Source: CAYYYA01 sp964487895 (GTDB lineage: Bacteria > Patescibacteriota > Patescibacteriia > UBA1558 > 2-01-FULL-52-15). Taken from it: DNA of 15,397 nucleotides. Of the stretch, positions 1 to 7,200 are shown piece after piece. The stretch spans positions 1 through 15,397 of the forward strand of contig CAZASM010000022.1 in the NCBI GenBank assembly GCA_964487895.1. The letters run 5' to 3'. The notes below the pieces were generated by a model that worked only from the letters and a program-made list of their open reading frames with translations, did not search any database and was not told the DNA's origin. Numbering within the stretch: the first letter of the stretch is position 1; each line of letters opens with the position of its first letter. The translations under genes were made by a program, and so were the position numbers.

Positions 1-693
1 ATCAGATATGTCAGTAAATGAATTCATGTCTGAACGCAGATAATCTAGGTAAAGATTACCAATTGAAATTGCTACCTCTTTAAAAATTGACGTTTTTTTC
101 ATCATTAAATCATCAATGTTAGCCACAGGATTACTGTCGGATATTATATGGCTAGGATTCAACTGTAATTTTGCATCACCATTTCCATCCCAGTCAACCA
201 ATTGTGTTGTATAATTAAATAAGCTGGTTTTCTTACATAATAAATAATCATCAGACGGATCACACTTTATCCACCTTTCATTTAAATAGACGTAGCAATA
301 TATATGAACGGAAGTTTCACTGACAAATCTACTTAAAAATGGAATCGCAATAGGTCCAAAATACTGTTTTCCTTTCACCTTCATAACTCCATAACCAGCA
401 CTTATTCCAACCGACCGCAACAAAGCTACCATCAAATTTGCTTTATTTGTACATGTTCCACTCTTCTCTAAAAAAGTAGTACTTGCTGTTCTATTCCAAA
501 AACCGATTCGATATTTAATTTTATCGCGAACAAAATAAAATATTCTCACTGCCATCTCTTGTTGAGTTGCGCAGTCCCTTGTTAGCTCAGATGATACATT
601 AGTAAGTATACTACTATTAAAATCACAAAATATTGATTCGTCTAAAAAAAATTTGCTTTGATTATTTTTTCCCTCTCTTTGTCGATCCTTCAT
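1..693 (-). CDS. Transglutaminase-like cysteine protease-fold protein (3' end outside window)
   Basis: This open frame starts at ATG 693 and runs off the left edge, giving 231 visible residues with no stop. It carries a transglutaminase-like core (PF01841 type). Cys81 lies in 'SGTCTNKANLMVALLR', His130 in 'SVHIYCYV' and Asp145 in 'WIKCDPSDD', which matches the Cys-His-Asp triad and its usual spacing. A later 'DWDGNGDA' (about 168-173) is followed by 'NPVANIDD', a tail I associate with stand-alone bacterial members. There is no signal peptide or membrane segment, so the protein is probably cytoplasmic. Such proteins can act as proteases, amidases or cross-linkers, and the substrate cannot be inferred. 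The start lies 5 nt after the stop of the upstream coaC-like gene, so the two are probably co-transcribed. A competing ATG at 697 hits a stop after 11 codons. Family assignment is confident; function is not. Confidence 0.85.
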   Translation of the reverse strand, partial: MKDRQREGKNNQSKFFLDESIFCDFNSSILTNVSSELTRDCATQQEMAVRIFYFVRDKIKYRIGFWNRTASTTFLEKSGTCTNKANLMVALLRSVGISAGYGVMKVKGKQYFGPIAIPFLSRFVSETSVHIYCYVYLNERWIKCDPSDDYLLCKKTSLFNYTTQLVDWDGNGDAKLQLNPSHIISDSNPVANIDDLMMKKTSIFKEVAISIGNLYLDYLRSDMNSFTDISD

Positions 694-698
694 TCATT

Positions 699-1247
699 CT
701 ACTTTAATAATTTAAAAACCTTACTAGAGATGTCTTCAATTTTTGCAATCTTACCAATCCCCTCGTCTCTACATGCTAATATACCAGCCTGCGGATCAAT
801 TACATAATACTTATCTTTATATTGTTTTAGACTTTTTATGTGGCTAACAATAATAGGATTATTCCACATTTCAGTATTCATGGCAGGAGCGATAACTACT
901 TTTGTTTTCTTTGGTAACGCTAGAACAACGGTAGTTAAAAAATTGTCAGCTAACCCAAGTGTAATTTTACTAATAGTGTTAGCAGTAGCGGGCGCGATAA
1001 CACATATGTCAGCCCATTTCGCTAAAGATATATGCTCAACTTCCTCTGTATTGATTGAATCCCACATATCAACATATACAGCATGGTTAGTTAACGCTTG
1101 AAATGTGAGTGGAGTTACTAGTTTTGTTGCTGATTTCGTCATCATCACTTTAACGTCGGCACCTTCTTTTATAAAATAATTCACCAAAGAGCAAGCTTTA
1201 TATGCCGCAATACCAGCAGTAACTCCAACTAAAATATTCTTTTTCAT
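699..1247 (-). CDS. coaC: Phosphopantothenoylcysteine decarboxylase (CoaC-type flavoprotein)
   Basis: This FMN-dependent enzyme of the HFCD family decarboxylates 4'-phosphopantothenoylcysteine to 4'-phosphopantetheine in CoA synthesis. The 182 residues correspond to the N-terminal half of the usual bifunctional CoaBC of about 400 residues. Visible hallmarks are the flavin-binding start 'GVTAGIAAYK' (8-17), His72 in 'HISLAKWAD', 'VIAPATANTISK' (83-94), the 'APAMNTEMWNNP' loop (120-131) and the substrate-clamp Cys159 in 'GILACRDEGIG'. Most CoaC sequences read ACG where this one reads ACR. No CoaB (PPC synthetase) domain follows: the next gene downstream is transglutaminase-like. The gene is therefore a stand-alone coaC, and CoaB must be elsewhere or absent. 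It lies 45 nt downstream of the acyl-CoA synthetase gene, a CoA user, which fits one transcript. An EpiD-like peptidyl-cysteine decarboxylase is a less likely alternative. Confidence 0.88.
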   Translation of the reverse strand: MKKNILVGVTAGIAAYKACSLVNYFIKEGADVKVMMTKSATKLVTPLTFQALTNHAVYVDMWDSINTEEVEHISLAKWADICVIAPATANTISKITLGLADNFLTTVVLALPKKTKVVIAPAMNTEMWNNPIIVSHIKSLKQYKDKYYVIDPQAGILACRDEGIGKIAKIEDISSKVFKLLK

Positions 1248-1292
1248 AATGTGTGTGATATTAGATAAATAATTTAAAATGTTTCAGTAGAT

Positions 1293-2978
1293 CTAACATA
1301 ATTTATATAAGGTTAATATCTTCCTTCTTTTTAGTTTTTGCGTAGGTGTAACCATATCATTCTCCTGAGTAAATTCTTCAGCAACTAGCTTAAAATCAAC
1401 AATCTGCTCTACACTATTATAATCTTTCAATGATTCTTTTATTTCACTCATGAATAATTCTTTCACTTGAGGCAGTGTTATCGCTTCCTTACTAGAACCT
1501 GTGATAGATTTGGACTTCAGCCAGAGCTCAAATTCGGCAAAATCTGGGACAATTATTGTGGATAAATGATTCTGTCCATCACCGTAAACCATAGCTTGAC
1601 CAATATACCGACTACGATTCAAGGATATTTCTAGCGGCACAGGATTAACTTTCTTACCATTAGTCAGAACTATCAACTCCTTGATTCTTCCAACTACTGT
1701 CAGATAACCTTCGCCATCGAGGAAGCCCATATCACCTGAGTAAAACCAACCTTCGCTGTCAATTGATTCTTTGGTAACAGCTTCGTTATTGTAGTAGCCC
1801 TTCATCACATTACGTCCGCGGATCAGAATTTGTTTGTCCTTATCTATTGTAACCTCTACACCAGGCAAAAGCAATCCAACTGTACCGATTTTAGTCTTAT
1901 TCAAAGAATTTACTGATACCACTGGCGAGGTCTCAGTCAAACCATAACCTTCAAAGATAGCCAAACCAATTGTTTGGAAAAAACGCGCTATCTTACGATC
2001 TAAAGAAGCTCCACCAGAGATGACTAATCTTAGTCTACCACCCAGTTTAGCCTTAATTTTTTTAAACACTAACATCTCATACAACCATGACTTTAGGGGA
2101 CTAGAATGCTGTCTACTATGTAAGGCAGCGAAAAATAGTCGTTTCTTCCATTTTGGACCACTATCGATAGTATCAAAAATCTTGCGGTGCATTTTCTCAA
2201 ATATTCGTGGCACTGCCAACATAATAGTTGGTTTGACCAGAGCTACTTCAGTAGTAATTTTCTCATTGCTACTAGCAAAATAGATCGAGGCCCCGACAGA
2301 AAGCGCAGTATAGTAGCACCCTGTCCTCTCTAACATGTGCGATAATGGCAAGAAAGAAAAAAATAAATCGGTGGCAAAAATCGGGATTACCTGACGAGCT
2401 GCGTCAGTATCAAAGAGAATATTGTCATGCGTTAACATCACACCTTTGGGATCTGCGGTGGTACCAGAAGTATAGACAATGGTATGAACATCTTCAGGCG
2501 TAACAGAAGTAGACTCAGAAAGAGGTTCGTGAGCTAAGCAGGATTGCCAAGATACAGCCGGACTCTGAACGTCCTCTATTCCCTGAACAATGATTTGCTT
2601 CAATCCTAGTCCAAGTATCTGAGACTTGTGCTCTTGCCAATGTTTCGTGCCTACTACCAGCACCATAGCTCCTGAATGAGTAATTGTGTACTGGATGTAG
2701 TTCCAACTATAAGTAGTGTGGATTGGCACGTTGATTAATCCGAGCTGGGCACAAGCAAGATCAGCAATCACCCAATCAGCGGAATTAGGTAATAGTACAG
2801 CAACTCGATCACCTGTGGCTACACCGAATGATTTCAAAGAAGCAGCCAAGCGTTGAACTTTGTCGAAAACTTGAGTATAGGTCTGCCTATGTATCTGCCC
2901 AGCTTCAATATCAGCCACGAAAGTGTCTGATCCGTGGCTTTTCACAGTTTCTTGAAAGCGAGCAAAAATAGTGCTCAT
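1293..2978 (-). CDS. Long-chain acyl-CoA synthetase (AMP-forming, ANL superfamily)
   Basis: This 561-residue adenylate-forming enzyme should activate a fatty acid with ATP and transfer it to CoA. All key motifs are present: the P-loop-like 'YTSGTTADPKGV' (169-180), 'GYGLTETSP' (344-352), 'GWFYSGDMG' (410-418), the hinge 'VGRIKELI' (429-436), and a C-terminal 'TPTQKLKRR' (544-552) whose Lys548 is the likely adenylation lysine. The layout with 'PLSHMLER' (211-218) and the 'TPTxK' tail is that of long-chain (FadD15/ACSL-like) enzymes rather than acetyl-CoA synthetases. Length is near the family norm of 560-650. It overlaps the upstream hydrolase gene by 4 bp (ATGA), implying translational coupling. 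The hydrolase could supply the free fatty acid used here. The precise chain length accepted is unknown, and a related carboxylate-activating specificity cannot be ruled out. Confidence 0.9.
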   Translation of the reverse strand: MSTIFARFQETVKSHGSDTFVADIEAGQIHRQTYTQVFDKVQRLAASLKSFGVATGDRVAVLLPNSADWVIADLACAQLGLINVPIHTTYSWNYIQYTITHSGAMVLVVGTKHWQEHKSQILGLGLKQIIVQGIEDVQSPAVSWQSCLAHEPLSESTSVTPEDVHTIVYTSGTTADPKGVMLTHDNILFDTDAARQVIPIFATDLFFSFLPLSHMLERTGCYYTALSVGASIYFASSNEKITTEVALVKPTIMLAVPRIFEKMHRKIFDTIDSGPKWKKRLFFAALHSRQHSSPLKSWLYEMLVFKKIKAKLGGRLRLVISGGASLDRKIARFFQTIGLAIFEGYGLTETSPVVSVNSLNKTKIGTVGLLLPGVEVTIDKDKQILIRGRNVMKGYYNNEAVTKESIDSEGWFYSGDMGFLDGEGYLTVVGRIKELIVLTNGKKVNPVPLEISLNRSRYIGQAMVYGDGQNHLSTIIVPDFAEFELWLKSKSITGSSKEAITLPQVKELFMSEIKESLKDYNSVEQIVDFKLVAEEFTQENDMVTPTQKLKRRKILTLYKLC

Positions 2979-3805
2979 TGGCGATGCTCAGCAATGAATT
3001 CTAATATTTTACCGAAAATAACATTGCGACTGTTAGAGTTCAAAGGATTATGTTCAAATTCATTGATCATAAATAGCTCTTTGTCAGTACTAGCAATTTT
3101 CTCGAAAATATATTCTGAACTTCTAGGATTAGAGGCGTAATCATCGCGGGAATGAATCAATAGAATCGGTGCACTAAATAACGGCAACTGTCTTTTGGTA
3201 TAGTTATCAATAAATTCAAAGAAACTACTCAAACCATGAGTCGAGACAGTAATATGACGACCACCAGCCTCATACAAGGCACGCCGGTCGCGACGCATTT
3301 TACGTTTGTCTACGTGATCAGTAAATAAAGAAAAAACAGCGTTCAAAAAACGAACTCTGTTATGTTTGCGGATAAAGACTGAAGGACTCATACAGATAAC
3401 CCCCTCGGCTAGCTCGGGGTAACGGCAGGCAATATCCATAACGAGATTAGAACCAAAAGAATAGCCCATGAGGATAATATGCTGGTAGTCACCCTGATAA
3501 CGATCAATCTCCAGCTTGACACTCTGCCACCATTCACGATGACCAGTGGGAGCGAAAACAGCATAATCACCACCATGCCCAGCTAGAAGCACTCCACAAG
3601 CATTAATATTATGCTCGGACAGATACTTGCCTAGCTCACTGAGATCGTAGGGAGAGCCGCTAAATCCATGGACCAAAAAGACTATTACGTCTTTGTTGCC
3701 ATCTGCAGCAGCGTAAAAAAAAGGTCGGCCGTTTTGCTTCAGGTCTGTCCTGCTAGCATGGTCGAGAATTGCGGGATCAAGAGGCTGAGTAATTGCTCCA
3801 TTCAT
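2975..3805 (-). CDS. Alpha/beta hydrolase, monoacylglycerol-lipase / S33-like
   Basis: This 276-residue serine hydrolase has an alpha/beta-hydrolase fold. The oxyanion motif 'HGFSGSP' lies at 46-52, the nucleophile elbow 'GYSFGS' puts Ser116 in place, the acid is Asp221 or Asp222 in 'HSRDDYAS', and the catalytic His252 is in 'EFEHNPL'. This set matches Hydrolase_4 / serine aminopeptidase S33 proteins and carboxylesterases that cleave monoacylglycerols or related esters. There is no signal peptide, so it is cytoplasmic or peripherally bound. A basic patch (about 147-176, rich in Lys/Arg/His) sits in the lid region. It is the first gene of a block whose next member, an acyl-CoA synthetase, overlaps it by ATGA. 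This supports a role in releasing acyl chains for activation. A promoter candidate ends about 10 nt before its start codon. Substrate is inferred only from context. Confidence 0.85.
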   Translation of the reverse strand: MNGAITQPLDPAILDHASRTDLKQNGRPFFYAAADGNKDVIVFLVHGFSGSPYDLSELGKYLSEHNINACGVLLAGHGGDYAVFAPTGHREWWQSVKLEIDRYQGDYQHIILMGYSFGSNLVMDIACRYPELAEGVICMSPSVFIRKHNRVRFLNAVFSLFTDHVDKRKMRRDRRALYEAGGRHITVSTHGLSSFFEFIDNYTKRQLPLFSAPILLIHSRDDYASNPRSSEYIFEKIASTDKELFMINEFEHNPLNSNSRNVIFGKILEFIAEHRQ

Positions 3806-3822
3806 AAGCTATAACTAGCCGA

Positions 3823-3851
3823 ATTATGGAACAAAATGGGATAAAAAGCAA
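3823..3851 (-). promoter_or_regulatory. Candidate sigma-70-type promoter for the lipase/acyl-CoA synthetase block
   Basis: On the minus strand TTGCTT (3851-3846) is followed by exactly 17 nt and then CATAAT (3828-3823). The predicted transcription start near 3816 leaves a leader of only about 10 nt before ATG 3805, so the mRNA would be nearly leaderless. This agrees with the absence of a Shine-Dalgarno site. It is the only convincing promoter in the 92-nt gap after the immunity gene. It rests on sequence match alone. Confidence 0.45.
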
Positions 3852-3856
3852 GTAAC

Positions 3857-3875
3857 AGGGGGATACACCACCCCT
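3857..3875 (-). terminator. Weak terminator-like hairpin after the immunity gene
   Basis: AGGGG and CCCCT can pair (3871-3875 with 3857-3861) around a loop of about 9 nt, 23 nt downstream of the immunity stop codon. The run of five T residues comes about 10 nt after the stem and overlaps the -35 box of the next promoter. The structure is therefore a poor intrinsic terminator. It may only mark the boundary between the toxin-immunity and lipid blocks. Confidence 0.25.
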
Positions 3876-3897
3876 CCATTCATATTAGAAAGTGGAA

Positions 3898-4260
3898 TCA
3901 AAGGATGGGCAATAACTCTTGTGAATTAACTGTAACTTGTTGATTGATAAACTTCTCCATTGTTTCATAATCCCAGTTAAATTCTGAAAGTTTATTGATC
4001 AGTATTCGAATCCATGTTTTATACTCTTCAACATTAATATACCCATATTTTCTATCATCCTCACTTGGGTCCTCAGTCACAAAATCCCACTTTTCTTGGA
4101 TCGTTCCAAAAAATTTAAACTGATTATTATCTAAAGCATCTTCTGGAATTTTATCGACAAAAAACAAATAGTAATCATCGTAAAATTTATCCAAACTTTG
4201 CTCAGAGTTGATAAAATTACTTATCTTACTCAATAATTTTTCCTCAAATTCTTTTGCCAT
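3898..4260 (-). CDS. Probable immunity protein to the adjacent Rhs toxin tip
   Basis: This small, strongly acidic 120-residue protein has no signal peptide or membrane segment and is predicted mostly helical. It starts 9 nt after the stop of the giant Rhs gene, the classic place for a polymorphic-toxin immunity gene. The central stretch 'FGTIQEKWDFVTEDPSED' followed by 'RKYGYINVEEYKTWI' resembles what I recall of colicin-D-immunity-like (Colicin_immun, PF09204) proteins: a short helix, then an acidic D-E-rich turn, then 'GxI..EE'. That match is from memory and unverified. Acidic immunity proteins commonly block nuclease toxins by covering the basic active site, which would fit a nuclease tip. 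The position and character of the gene are seen directly; the immunity role is inferred from context. No ribosome binding site is evident, so translation may depend on read-through from the toxin gene. Confidence 0.6.
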   Translation of the reverse strand: MAKEFEEKLLSKISNFINSEQSLDKFYDDYYLFFVDKIPEDALDNNQFKFFGTIQEKWDFVTEDPSEDDRKYGYINVEEYKTWIRILINKLSEFNWDYETMEKFINQQVTVNSQELLPIL

Positions 4261-4269
4261 AAAATTACA

Positions 4270-7200
4270 TTAAAATGGTTTAAAGCGTCCATCAATTATT
4301 CCGTTCCAAACCTGATTAAAGCGCATCGTACCAGCTGAAATGACCCTCTGAGCAGAAGGGTTTAGTGTCACTCTAATAAACCCATCCCTAATATTATTTG
4401 CGTTTTTGGAAATGAGAATGTTTATATTTTGATTATTTGCGTTATCGACTAATCTAATTGTTGCACTTGAGGCTTTATCAAGTATTTCTTGTGGCGATTT
4501 GTTGATTTGATCACCAACCTTCTCGAGTTTATCCAACGCCCCCCTTACTATCGGTTTGGTTGATAAATTAGTGACTTTACTTGCTAAAGGTGCTACTGGA
4601 GCTACCGTTGTGACTACAGTAGCGGCAGTGCTACCACAAATGATTCCACAAGTGACACTGCCTCCTAACGCTAAAGTGGCTCCCGCAGCAGTGGCTCCAC
4701 CCGCCACACCAGTCGCCACACCAGTCGCCACAGGATGATCCATAGCCTTCTGCCAGACTTTACTTGTATCATACAACTGTTGAGCAGCTTGGCCTATTTC
4801 CACATTGAAATCTGCAAATGATTGCCTACCTGTTATAACCTCTTTCCACCATTTACCATCAGGATCTACTAGGATTACAGGATTGTTTCTAGAGTAAGCA
4901 TAACTATTGAGACTTTGAGGATCAGCTAGAAGCTGTTGTTGTTTAGCGCCAGTCTTTTGTTGTGTTCTCTCATCACTTGCTAAGCTAAACATAACAGGGT
5001 CAATAGCCATAAACCTCCCATTAGCCTGCCCATAGTATCTAGCCCCAAAGTATGACAATCCATTCTCAGAATCCAGCTCTTTCCCCGTAAACTTGTAATG
5101 ATCACCAATATTCTGTGTAATATTGCTGTAGCTAATACTACCATACGGCTTATAGTCTGCAACTTCGGTGATACTTCCTGTCGAATTGGTTATTAGACTA
5201 CTAGAACCTAGATGGTCTGAAAGACTATAGAATATACCTGTATTAGCTCCAGATAATACCTCGGAGCCTAACTTAACATTCCCTATGAAATAATGATTTC
5301 GTGCAACACCACCAAACTCCTTTTCATAGTATTTATCAATATAATACGTAGCAATATCACTACCCACAGGAGCAATGTCTGGCTGAGGTTCTTCAACGCT
5401 GGTAATTGGAGCCTCGGTGATGTCTGAATCTGGAGTAATTAACATTTCTTCAGTGGAGGTGGCAGTTGCATCATTAGCCAGAGACTGATCCGGCTCTATT
5501 GGTACAACGGGCTCTGGATTGATAATCTCTTCGGTTGAGGTAGCCAATGGCTCTACTACTAATGGCTCAATCACTGGTTCTTCTATGTCTAGATTATCTA
5601 AAATTTGAATAGTAACCTCAGAATCAGGAGTATGGAGAACGGAGATAGGAGTAAGGGAACTATCTGTAGGTTGAGTAGAAACTTCGGGTGTAAAAATAGA
5701 GTCATCAGTCTGTTCCCCTACTACTTGCTCCATACTACTTTCCCCTTCCAAGCTTTCGTCTATCGGCATTGGTAATTTACCCGGTATTGGCTCAACAGTC
5801 GGCTGAATCATAACCGGTGCTCCCTGCTCAGGATCTGGACAATCATCAGGATGAGCACAACCTCCACCTCCTGGAGGGGTTACATATGCTACAGTGTGTT
5901 TCTTGACTCGTTGATTAGTGTGGTCGTAGAGATATTCTGTGTAGTCTGCCGAATTTGCTTGACGAGAATAATCCATACGGTCACGATAGTCAGAGCGCAG
6001 GAAATCCTGACCAATGTATTTGACATTGCCGTTGGTGTCATAGATGTAGGCCGTACCACCAATGTTATTGGCTTGATGAGGATTGTTATTATTATACGTA
6101 TATGTTCCAGCCTCCGAGGTGAGGATGTTACCGATAGCGTCATAGGTATAGGAGTGAGAATAATTCGTACCAGAAGCAGCGCCTGTGACTGCCACAGACG
6201 TCAGACGATTGAGGTCGTCATAAGTATAATTAGTTGTCTTAGCCAACTGAGTATTTGATGTATCACTCATAGCCAAGATATTACCATTGGCGTCATATGA
6301 GTAACCCAAATCTTGCAACTTAGTAGATCCTTTGAAAGATAGTATTCTAGTCAGGCGATAGATCTTGGCCGGATCATACGTATAGTCGGTAGTTACCCCA
6401 TTAGCACGTTCTAGATGAGTAATCTGGCCCAGCGGTGAGTAAGTCACATTAGAAGCCAAGACTGTAGTCTGCGCGTTTTTAACTTTATTCACCTGGTTAA
6501 TCTGACCAACACTGTTGTAGAGATAGTCTATCCGCTCTCCTTCTGGATAGGTAATAGACGCAACGTTGCCATTCCAGTCATAGGTATAAGTCAAAACATA
6601 GCTCATACCATCTATGGTGCGCGTGACCGTCAATGGTTTACCTTGCTTGTCGTAGGTATAATTCATCGTCACGCCATTATTCGACACAGCACTGGTCAAT
6701 CGTCCGATCTGTCCACTGCCTTGATCATAGGTCAGAGCGTATTCTATACCTGTCTTGCCAGTGAAATTTTCTGTTACTAATCGATTTAACGTGTCGTAGG
6801 TATAGTTAGTCGTTTGATATTTTGGATCAGCCTTACTCAAGACATTGCCATTTTTGTCATAGGTATAGGTCCATTTCACCGGGTTAGAAACTGAAGACTT
6901 ATGAACCATATCCTGCTGAGTCAGATTATCCAAGGCGTCATAGGTGAAAGTACGGATATTGCCCAAAGCGTCGGTAATCTTCTTGAGTTTGTTGGTCAGA
7001 GAATATTCGTAGGTCGTAATATACGGTGAGCCTCCGTTGAACTCTTCGACTTTAACTAAATTGTCATGAGCATCTTTTGTTAATTTCTTTAGTTTACCTT
7101 TGGGATCGGTGATGGTAGTAACTAAACCATCATAAGCATAGCTGGTCATACCGGTCGGTGTGACTTCCGTCAGTACGCGATCCAAAGCATCGTAGGTATA

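Noticed and set aside
1..693. Missing CoaB half of a split coaBC next to coaC
   Set aside because: The translated frame shows a Cys-His-Asp transglutaminase-like core and no PPC synthetase motifs.
2975..2978. TGA used as a sense codon (code 25, Gracilibacteria/Absconditabacteria)
   Set aside because: TGA at 2975-2977 and 13227-13229 ends complete protein families exactly where the next gene starts, so TGA is a stop here.
5851..6258. A 135-codon open frame on the plus strand
   Set aside because: It is the antisense image of regular Rhs/YD repeats, whose biased codons keep the opposite strand open. It has no recognisable domain and no promoter.
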